From NCBI GenBank assembly GCA_021014325.1, contig CM037467.1, positions 4,216,001-4,280,000 on the forward strand: a DNA stretch of 64,000 nt, in the 5' to 3' direction. Each line of letters starts with the position of its first letter. The first letter of the stretch is position 1. The position numbers and the translations under genes were made by a program. The notes beneath the pieces were generated by a model. It saw only the letters and a list, made by a program, of their open reading frames with translations, searched no databases and was not told the DNA's origin. Shown piece after piece: positions 45,540 through 56,700 of this stretch. This stretch comes from Plazaster borealis (Eukaryota > Echinodermata > Asteroidea > Forcipulatida > Labidiasteridae).

Positions 45540-48500
45540 ACCGGCTTTTAGCTGTAGGACAGAATTTGTACAAACAGTGCATTACATTTCAGAATTGTCT
45601 TGTGCTCATCCGTGTATAATCTGTGTTTAAGAAATAACAACAAATTGTCCTTTTTGTATTATTTAATCAGTTAAACTAAAACAAAACAAAAAAGTCCTTG
45701 CAACTTCTTTTAGTGTAATCAAATTTAAAATAATACATGGAGTTGTTTCATTACCCCCCCCCCCAAAAAAAGACAACATTGCTAGTTGAAAAGTTGTGTT
45801 TTTCAAATTTGTAAATGTGATACAGTACATGTACAGTGTTACTAGCTTTCATCTTTGACTTTAGGCTTTATATTCTTTAAAAGCTAGTTACTTGTGATGG
45901 ATAAATGTTTTGAAACATTAAATAAAATAAAGGTGAGCATAGCAGGTTTGATTTGATTAAGCCTGGTGTGGGGCTGTTAAACATTCTCAGTCTGAATAAT
46001 TATGTTTCTAATGTTTTTTTTTTTTTAATGCATCAATACACTGATCCTTTGTAGAAATATAGGTCGCATTTATGTTTAACTATTATTTTAAGCCTGCTTT
46101 ATGTCCGAAATACTTCCATGATAATTGCCAATAAAGTAAATGGCCATGTTTAAAGCATTAAGCACCTACATGCCCCATACAAATCCCATGTTTACCCAGG
46201 TACAATTACTACGAGTGAAGACCGAGCGACACGAACTACCCATAACAAACGCACCCGACAAACACTTCATTTTCACGGCGCGCCGTTCGGCTTTGTTTGT
46301 GCCGAACGCGTTTCTCGTGAAATATAACGGTGTCAAATTACAAATGACCCCAATGACCTTGACGAGAATTACACACTGTACCGTTAAAAAAAGTTTAGCT
46401 CTAAAACCAAAACCAACGTCATTCATGAAATAACCTGGAAAAGGAAGTTAAAATAATGGGATTTTCGTAGATTTGCGCACAATTATACAATCTATGTTTT
46501 ATTTTTGTTTATATTTTAAAGATATTTTGGGTGGGGATTTGGGATAAAGTAAACAAAAACGGTGATTATTTACCGCGTGAAGTGCGTCCAAGAAAATCGA
46601 GCACTACATCAGATCTACGTATTAATAGAAGGTGACGCTTATCCTAGAATGATGATTGGATACTGGGGAATCGATTGGGGTGTTCAATATTCATTAGGTT
46701 ATCTTTCCCGCCAGTCTTACATTCCCTTTCTTTGATTAGTCCGTTTAAAAACTTTTGAAATCTCAAAACCCGCGAATGCATTTTGACCGCGCGCGGGCGC
46801 CCTGTTTTCTCGCATTGTTGACATAAATCGCGCGTTGTTTACACAAAGACACGAATGCGCAAGGTCAGACCGGATGTCGCACGACGAATCCCATGGGACT
46901 CGCCTGTGGCCCTCTATTTTATTTCGTATTCAGGGTTCAATGCACGCACTTGCTTTATAGGGACAATTGTCTAAGGATTTAATACTTTATTCTCATCTCT
47001 CTATCAGTTAGTTACACATGACTTTCTGTGATTTACTTTCTTTTGTTTAAAACTGTGGAATAAACCTGAAACCCTGATTCTGAAATTGTAATAATTATTG
47101 AAGTGTACAGACCCAATAAATACCAAGTATATAGCCTAAGTTTTTTTGCCATTAATTTTAAGATTAATTACCAAACGTATACCTTTCCTTTAAGAAGTCG
47201 ATAGTTTTGCTCACTGTTTTAAAGTGCGCTTTAAGACTAAATTGTGGTTCTTTGTCAGCATTATAACCATACCAAAATAAGAAGAATCTAAAAGACGAAG
47301 AAAAAGAAGAAAACAAGTTTAAAATAAAAAATTGTCACTCCTGATAAGGGACTAGGTGAAGTTTAGTAATTACGCAGGACGCAAGAGGTCGCGCTCTCAC
47401 CAGAGATCGCTGTCAGTGTCAGAGTCCCTTCCGTATATACACGGCGCTATACGATCTTTGGTATATTATGCCAAAGATACTACCTACTATTGACTAGCAG
47501 CAGCATCCACACGAAAGCAAAGGCGATGCGGATAAAGGATTCTGAATGACGGTGAGAATGTTATCGTTGTTTTCGCTTTTTTTTTGGCGGAGGGGATTTG
47601 GTGGATTTTTTCCGGACCCACGCCGAGCTCACTGTGAAAACAAAGAACACACAGAGCCTAATTTTGGCGAGATCCGGTTTCAAAAAAGAACTGCAGTTGC
47701 AATACGGTCCGCAATTACATAAACATGAAGGGCAAAAAGTTTCGATTAACTAATACTAAGCCGACAACTTGAACTTCCGACAACTGCCGACATAACTGCC
47801 GACAAGTCTATTATGTACTTAAAAAATCCTATTATAACATAATAGGGAATACCCATAATAGACCACCAATTATTTGTAAAATAGTCATAAATGTCAAAAT
47901 CACCTTCGATATGTTGAACCATGGAGGAATAAATTATTCCTCCATGGTGGTTGAACAGTTTGTAGGATGGGTTACCCTATTACCGTGGTGGTTTGGACGT
48001 TTTTCGCTTAGAATAAAAAAAACCCAGCAACCTATAAAAAGTGTCCAGTTATTATTATTGTTGAAGTATTACTTTCCACTTTGACATAAAAATCATACAT
48101 CGTTTGTCTGATTAAATAGGCCTACATCCACGAAGTCTCTAAAAGTGTGCATGCGCCCGGAGTGATTCTGGAGGTGAGCCTCCTATTATCGTGGTAATCA
48201 GAAATACATTTTTTAAATGAACTATCTCTACATTAAAGGAGCTAAATCCAAAGATAATATTAAAATATTTACCTAATACTGGGATTACGATGTTTAAGTT
48301 CCTAGCAGATGGAATTTTTTTGAACTTTTAGGCATTTTAATTACCGAGTACCGACAATTTCCTTAGTCACCCCTGCGCTCAATTTTGGATCAGTCCGAAG
48401 ACGTAGATTTCAAGCGCAAAGTAGTAATCCGCGCAAGTTAAAACATAACTGCGCAAGTTTGGAAATTGCGTGCATTCATGTGCAAGCATGTCGGTAATTT

Positions 48501-49720
48501 GAGCGAGTTTTTTACTTTGTGTGTTAAACTTACATATTGAGGGCGCCCTTTGCAAAGGTGCTGAATTTTTTAGCCTTTTTAGTTTTGGACGGCAGACATT
48601 GGTTTACGTTTTTTAGGTGAAAATACGTACTTTCGATGTCAATCTTTTTTTTACCGTGGAACAGGATCTGGGCACTGATATTTCAATGCACAGAACAACA
48701 TTTAAGGTAAAAATGTTAATGATATAATGGCACTTTTGACATACATGGTCAGCGAAAATTCGTCCAGCCGGGAAAATAGTGTTTTTTTCAAAATTATTAA
48801 AATTTAAAACATTTCCGCAACAGCTCATTTTTTTTTGTTTTTACCAGATCGGTAAAGGGTTCTTGGCTATCGATTCATCATATGAAAGTCGTCTATAGAT
48901 GACGTTTTGACAACGAAAAAAGTGAATTTTCTGCTACCACGGTATTAGGAGACCCACGGTAATAGGAGGCTTGACTAACTAAGTACTAGTCTTAGCCCAG
49001 GTTGGACTCCTCCGTTGCATACAACGCGACGGAGTCCAGGGTATAAAGGTCCCGTACCATTACGAAAAAATTTATAACCATTTTTTATCATATTTTTACC
49101 TTTTTGAGGAAGCTGAAACTTGACTCACATGTTCCTTGTGTCCTGAACCTTACGCCTGCTCCATTCAGAATTGCCAATTTTATCCTTGGATGACATTATT
49201 GTGAAAATAAAATGGAAATTTATGCATTCTCGGCGACAGGCCGAAACTGACAAGACGTGAATGCTTCAGCGCATGTGCGTCCTTCGCATAGCAACCACGA
49301 TAGAGGGCGCATGTCCCGCTTGCGCGCCTAAGCCTACACAGTCAATTGGTACACGATGATAAAAACGGTAGTGCACAACTCGGACTTATTTGCTAGAATA
49401 ATGTCATTCGTGGACGAAATTGTTATTGTTTGACCCATCAATAGTGAGTTACGGACATAAAGAATATATGAACGGAATTTCAGCTTCTTAAATCAGGTAA
49501 AATTATGAAAAAAAATTACTTCAAAATATGTTCGCATTGTAGAGGCGCTTTATACCCAGGACGTCAGTGTACACTGACTGACGTCCTACCAGGGCTATAA
49601 GTACTCTGTACTGTGTGCAACATGACCAGTCAGTGTTATGGCATCAGGTCACACCCGTGTTTTGAAAAGTTATTTATTTGAAAAATAAGTTCATCAAATA
49701 TGATTATTTTCTATGAAAAA
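45540..49720. other. Spacer upstream of CYP20 copy B
   Basis: No gene recognised. A GC- and CpG-rich patch at about 46550-46930 (GACCGCGCGCGGGCGCCC) stands out and could be a promoter or an element end. A truncated TTAA-family MITE end lies at 47165-47195. An inverted pair of ATTACCGTGG motifs brackets 47966-48975. Two short hairpins occur at 49010-49040 and 49555-49590. Confidence 0.5.
47966..48975. mobile_element. Possible 1-kb element bounded by ATTACCGTGG motifs
   Basis: ACCCTATTACCGTGGTGG on the left and CCCACGGTAATAGGAGGC on the right are inverted. Similar motifs occur internally (48176 and about 48945). No ORF of note. Confidence 0.4.
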
Positions 49721-49724
49721 CTAC

Positions 49725-50130
49725 CGGAAACTACCAACAGGCTGCTAGCATTACCGCAATGAGGATAGAACTGGGGCTCCCTCTTTTGGAGGAAAGACAA
49801 TATTGAATAGCAAGTTCACTCATGTCATGGAGGCTAATTCTACCTCCATCCCATGGTTCACTTAACAATGGTCTACAAAGCCATCAACAAGCAAACTGAC
49901 TATATATACCAACCACAGACTATCCCAAGACGTCGCAGAACCCGCCAACAGCAACAACACAGATTCATGCAACTCGGCTCCATATCTGATAGCTTCAAAG
50001 AAAGTTTCTTCCCAAGAACTCTACTGACTAGACTGGGATGCGCTCCTCCAGAACCTCATTGAACTGCCCACAGTATTACGTACTAGTAGTACTGTAGAGC
50101 AGTTCAAGCATGGAGGAAGGAAAAGACCTC
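49725..50130 (+). pseudogene. LINE C-terminal relic
   Basis: Reads MVYKAINKQTDYIYQPQTIP, then RFMQLGSISDSFKESFFPRT, and after a frame change a segment leading to STVEQFKHGG. This is the usual tail following the reverse transcriptase of CR1/Jockey-type LINEs. Frame changes make it non-functional. Confidence 0.6.
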
Positions 50131-50225
50131 CATGGTTCAAGGGAGCCATCCAGTGCCTAAAAAGTCACAAGCTGTTTACTTGCACAAATGATATCACCTT
50201 TCACAACAAGAGTCCACCATTTAAA

Positions 50226-50548
50226 GGGATTGTATACGTTTGGTAGTTGGAACCCACTGTTTGTTTCAATCCTATATAGTTGTAGATATATAAAAATATA
50301 CCATAAAATTAACCTGTGAAAATTTCATTTCAAAAGGTGGAGATTTTGCTAAAAATCTGGAGCGGTTTGTCCACGCAGAAAGAATAATCTGCAATTGGAA
50401 TACACAATTTGAGAACAGAAGCGTTCTCAGATTCAATTTTGTTTGGATAAAAACTTATATCTTTTTCCATAACCACATTGTTCAAAGTGAAATGTTTCTT
50501 TTTATTGCCATTAATTTTATGAGTAATTACCAAACTTATTCAGACCCC
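50226..50548. mobile_element. TTAA-family MITE upstream of CYP20-B
   Basis: Starts after TTAA (50222-50225) with AGGGATTGTATACGTTTGG and ends with GAGTAATTACCAAACTTATTC. Internal match to 4260-4647 and 18505-18700. The right TTAA is not preserved. Confidence 0.55.
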
Positions 50549-50725
50549 ATAAGGCACCACACCACAATCCTTGTTTTAGTTGCTGAATAGGCTTTCAACG
50601 AGTACAGCATAGAAAATAGAAACAGTGTTGCAACTAATTAATGTGTATACTTGTTTGTTTACTAAGGTTAAACTGTCTCTTTCTCCACAGGTAAGAACTC
50701 AGAGTCGACCCCAACCAACTTCAAG

Positions 50726-53700
50726 ATGCTTGCCTTTGCTATTTTTGCAGTGACGTTTGTTGTAGCTTTGATAGCAGCAGTGGTTTACTTTTACCCTAGT
50801 GTAAGTAAACTTCAGTTGGAACAAATTTCAACCCTTACTTCTTAAAGTTATTTAAAAGAGGCGTGTCACTTAAAGGCATCGTACACGTTTGGTAATTGTC
50901 AAAGACCAGTGTTCTCACTTGGTGTATCCCAACATATGCATAAAATAACAAGCCTGTGAAAAGTTGGGCTCAATTGGTCATCGAAGTTGCAAGAAAATGA
51001 TGAAAGAAAAAACACCCTTGTTGTACAAATTTGTGTGCTTTCATTTAGGAATAAAACTTCTTGCAAGAAGTTTTTATTATTTTAGTGAGAGATTACCTCT
51101 TTCTCAAAAACTATGTTACTTGAGAGGGAGTCGTTTCTCACAATGTTTTGTACTATCAACAGCTCTCTGTTGCTCTTTACCAAGTAAGTTTTTATGCTAA
51201 TAGATATTTTGAGTAATTACCAAACGTGTACGATGCCTTTAAAGCATGTTGTGGCCAAGCAGTATACATGTCATAGCCAAGTGGTTAAGTACATCGGACT
51301 CAATTCTAGTGGCTGAGTCATCAGGGCCGGTATGGGTTTGAATCCCGGTCATGACGCTTGTTTCCTTGAGCAAGACACTTAACTATAATTGCTTCTCTTC
51401 ACCCAGGTATAAATGGGTACCTGCGAGGGCAGAGATGATTCTTGTGATTGATTTAGCTTTGTAGCTGTTATGGAGTGGCATGATTAGGCCACCGTAGCCT
51501 TGCTGTATGATGATGTCATGGGCTATAAATAAACCACTTTCAGTGAATGCTATTACTGGAGTCCTGCCCTCTTTAGAACAGTAGCGTTTGTCTTGCTGTA
51601 TGATGATGTCATGGGCTATAAATAGATACTTTCAGTGAATGCTATTACTGGAGTCCTGCCGTCTTTATTAAACGTTAAGGAAATTCAGAAACTGATTTCA
51701 ACTTTTTTATAAAGGTTAAGCGGCTAACTGGTTAAGCTTCCCAGTCCTAGTGTGGAGGCAAATGCCTCTCATTTACTGAAGTAACTGTTTTAACTCTTCA
51801 TCGTCTATTTCTCTTCAGGGTTCAAGCAAGAAAAGCACGTCAATCCCTGGTATGGACCTGACAGATCCAAAGTAAGGGTTTGATCAAAGTTCCAACTGAC
51901 AGTAACAATGTAGAAGGTCAGGTCTCACTGCCAGTAACAGTGTAGAAGGTCAGGTCTCACCGACAGTAACAATGTAGAAGGTCAGGTCTCACTGCCAGTA
52001 ACAATGTAGAAGGTCAGGTCTCACTGCCAGTAACAATGTATAGGTCAGGTCTCACTGCCAGTAACAATGTAGAAGGTCAGGTCTCACTTCCAGTAACAAT
52101 GTAGAAGGTCAGGTCTCACTGCCAGTAACAATGTAGCCAGGTCAGGTCTCACTGCCAGTAACAATGTAGAAGGTCAGGTCTCACTGCCAGTAACAATGTA
52201 GAAGGTCAGGTCTCACTGCCAGTAACAATGTAGAAGGTCAGGTCTCACTGCCAGTAACAATGTACAAGGTCAGGTCTCACTTTCAGTAATGATGTAGAAG
52301 GTCAGGTTTCACTGACAGTAACAATGTAGAAGTACAGGTCTCACTGCCAGTAACAATGTAGAAGGTCAGGTCTCACTGCCAGTAACAATGTAGAAGGTCA
52401 GGTCTCACTGTCAGTAACAATGTAGAAGGTCAGGTCTCACTGTCAGTAACAATGTTGAAGGTCAGGTCTCACTGCCAGTAACAATGTAGAAGGTCAGGTC
52501 TCACTGACAGTAACAGTGTAGAAGGTCAGGTCTCACTGACAGTAACAATGTAGAAGGTCAGGTCTCACTGACAGTAACAATGTAGAAGGTCAGGTGTCAC
52601 TGCCAGTAACAATGTAGAAGGTCAGATCTCACTGACAGTAACAATGTATTCAATGTATGGGAATAAATAATAAATGCTTTGAGTTGCCTGTAGATAAATA
52701 GCTATAAAACTAGTTATTAGTATTATAAATAAAGTACATGGTTAGTCGGCTTGAACTTCTGAACTTAATGTATGTTTTGAATGCAGTCATTGCAATTGGA
52801 ATTGTTGTTTGCAATTTTTTGAAAACAAGAAGCAATTTACAGCTTTAAAATTGGCCATGGATTTTTTTTTTTTTTGTGGGTCTTTGAATGCTATTTTCTT
52901 GACTTTTGACATTATTGTAGACATAATTTTTGTGCAGAGATTTGACATCGGTAAAAACTTCACAATCTTCAATACTGTATTTTACTTTTCAACTTGTTAT
53001 ACAGCCAGGGTAACTTCCCAGATATGGGTGCTGCGGGTAGCATGCATGAGTTTCTCATGAAGCTACATAAGACGTATGGACCTATTGCATCATTCTGGTT
53101 TGGTACTACGTTCACTGTCAGTATAGCATCACCAGAGCTCTTCAAGGAACACTTGGGATTATTTGATCGACCTCGTAAGTAAATACCGTATTTTTCTGTG
53201 TGTAAGACGCGGTTTCTGGTTCTGAAGCCAAGGACTCTCAGAGAAGCGAACTTAATCACTACATGTATACTAGCCAAGAACCCCATGGAGAGAAGACAAT
53301 GAAGGAAGTTTCAGTTTTTGATGTGGGAGGAAAACCCCAGAGAATTATTGCAGGGAAAACCCACGCGTTCAGTTAGGGACTGAAAACCCAATCCACAATA
53401 GTGCCTCTGTCGGGATTTGAACCGGGGTCCTAGAGGTGGAAGGTGAGGAAAGATACCACTGCGCCAACCCGGCGACCGCAAAACGGTGCGCCTTTTGGTT
53501 CTCTTGAGATCGTTAAAATGATGATCACTGTAATGTATTGATTAAAATACTGTGGCATTACTTTCTTAACTGCTCATGATTATATAGACGATGTGACCTC
53601 TGACGTCACTCGAAAACCATAACATGATGCGCGCGCATGTCGCCGGGCAAAACCTTTGTGTACTTGACAGCCAGCTAGCTAGCTAGTCGTTAACTTCTTG

Positions 53701-56700
53701 TCATTCGTCATGAAAGTACACGCAATCTTACCATGAGTACATGTTTTCCTGCCCGGCGAAACATGACTTGGACAGTGTTTTGTCCACAAAGGGCGGTTTG
53801 AATGTAAACAGAGGTCACATCGTCTATAGTGTGCAGTTCCTGCATGCAGGTGAAAGGTCATACTGTGTTTATGTTAATAAACTATTTTTGAAGGTGACAG
53901 TTTATGTATAGTGGCTACTCTGATTTAAGGCCTTAGTATTATTGCATCACAACTAGAGACGAGGATGGGATGCTTAACCGGGTTTTAGGTGTCATAGTTC
54001 CATCAAAACTACGCAAGAAAGTTCTTGATGAATTACATTCAGGACACCTGGGCGTCGTAAAAACGGAAACGCTTGGCTATGCCTGGTGGCCTGGAATTGA
54101 TCATTAAAAGTATCGTACACGTTTGGTAATGACTCAAAACAAATATTGGCATAAAAGCTTACTTGGTAACAAGCACCGGAGAGCTGTTGATAGTATAAAA
54201 CATTGTAGGAAACGACTCCCTCAGAAGTAACGTAGTTTTTGAGAAAGAGGTAATTTCTCACTAAAATAATAAAAACTTCTTGCAAGAAGTTTTTATTCCT
54301 ATCTGAAAGCACACAAATTTGTACAACAAGAGTGTTTTTTCTTTCATCATTTTCTTGCAACTTCGATGACCAATTGAGCCCAAATTTCCACAGGCTTGTT
54401 ATTTTATGCATATGTTGGGATACACCAAGTGAGAAAACTGGTCTTTGACAATTACCAATAGTGTCCAGTGCCTTTAAAAATGAACAAATGGCCAAAGGAT
54501 GCACTGGATGTCAGTAGAGTTCAGCGGAATCCAACTTCAGCACCACTCATGGGAATGGCCAACAACCCCATGGCATTGGCTTGCAACACATCCGCATTGA
54601 TATGCCGGGCCATTCATTGGTCAAATGTACAGAGCTAGTTGTCTTGGACGCATGCTCAAAATGGCCAGAGGTTGTGTGTACCAAATCCTCCAACACAACT
54701 CAGACCATTGATATTCTTCGTGACATTTTCTCACGCAATGGAGTTCCTGATTAGCTGGTCAGTGAGAATGGGCCACAGTTTATATCAGAGGAATTCCAGA
54801 CCTCCCTCAAACAACAGCATTAGTGTTAAACAAGGGCTGATGAGGGGTTTTATAACAGCATCGCTGTTATTTTCTTATGGCCAACAACCACCAAAGCTCT
54901 AGTTTTTCCTTGTAATTATTAACATTAACGATGCCTATTGGGTGTGCTCTTCTTACAGCTGAACTGTTTGCATTGTTTGAGCCTCTGATTGGCAAGAAAT
55001 CTATCCAGTACACTAATAAGGCTGAGGGTCAGAAGAGGCGCAACATTTATGACCCTTCGTTTGCACCGTCTAGCCTCGGAAACTACTACGGCACATTCAA
55101 TGAGGTGATATTTTGATGAACTTAGCCTTTGCCCTACTTTCAATAACATTCACTAATTCAACTGAAAGGGTTGTGTGTGATTCAACACCTAACTGTGCAC
55201 AGAATCTGTGTATGATGTAAATGCATTCACCGCATGCTATATTGTATGTATTGTATGTGACTGGCTGACACAGTGGTTTAACAACTCTTTCATGCGCCAA
55301 ACAGTTGCTAGCGATCGGTTTAAATCCCTTCAGAAAAATAGTTGTATAACAAAAAATAAAAATCGCACGGCCGCACAGTTTTCAGGATGGGAAAGAGGAC
55401 TCTTGAGGGTGCTATATTGTGACCTGTTTTTGGGGGGTCGCCATTAGCAAAAAACCCAGTGTAAACAATAAATGTGTTCATATGATCAATTTATCACTAA
55501 AATAAACGGTGCATGAAAGGGTTAAAGGTGGCACAACTGTGCACAGAACTATCTGTGTAGAATGTAGATGCATTCAGCATGCAGGCCTCAAATTTTACAC
55601 TGCACCACAGGCCCGAGGCCAATAATTTCAGCGTCAGGCCAGTAAACTCAGGAGGGGACAAGTCCAGTGGTCTTATGTTTTCAATGCAATATCTTTTAAA
55701 AAAAACGATGTTCAAATGTTGAGGTTAAGTCTCATTTTTCAATTCTGCTGAGTATCACCGATAAAACAGAAGAGATAAATCTTCACTTAGTGTTTTGTTC
55801 AAATAAAACAGTTTATATGATAAAGCTGCTCATTTTGATTCTGGTCTTGTAAATAAAATTCTGGTCCAGTGAAGATTCTGTGCTACAAGTCCGCACTCTC
55901 GAGCCCTGGCACTTGATAATGTGCTTGGCAGGCTGGCATTGTGCATATCTTGTTCACAGAAGCGCTTTAAAACAGTGTGAAGGGGGAGCTAGACAAACCG
56001 AACGAAGCAAACATTTTTGATCAACTGGCATAACAGGGTTCTCCCCAGGATCTTTTCAAAACTGGGGGGCATTTATTGAACCAAATCTTGGAAGTTTGGC
56101 AGGGCTCGAATTTGGGGGGTAAAAACCACAAGACTGCAGGGCTTGTAGCTCAAAATGTTTACTAGACCAGAAATTATCTTACAAGACCAGAATCAAAACG
56201 TGTTGAACAAGCACTAAGGAGAAGACCTATATACATGTAGACCTCATTTGTCTTATGTGCAAGCGTACCTTGGTACTCAAGAGTATTGAAAGTTATTATC
56301 AGATTGGTTTTTCACAAAGATATTACACAATGAGGTAGCCTATTATTATTCAATTGAAAAACACAAGACCACCGCGCTTGTCCGGTCGTGAGTTTACGGG
56401 CCCGACGCTAGCTAAAATCACTAGCCTCGGGCCTGAAACGAGGTCCTCAGAATGTTTTTTACTTGGTGTTTATCTTTGGTTTTAAAACCCCTTATCTGGG
56501 CATTCTAAATGGTTTCTTTATGATTTTTGTAAATTTTATCTGAAGTCCCCCCCTCCCCCCCCCACCCACAAAAAGAATTGTTTTTGGGCGTATCGCCTGC
56601 AGTTCGCGCGTATCGGCCTGAGAAGCTAGCTTGTGCATGGGGAGAACACTGCATGATGAATTTTGCAAGTAATTATGTTCAAAAGTAAATATGAATGAAC

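Noticed and set aside
46140..46433. 97-residue plus-strand and 86-residue minus-strand open frames
   Set aside because: Overlapping open frames on both strands in a GC-richer patch; no motif, splice logic or similarity recognised.
53992..54504. 170-residue minus-strand open frame
   Set aside because: Spans the MITE at 54108-54473 and the antisense of the integrase relic; no family motif.
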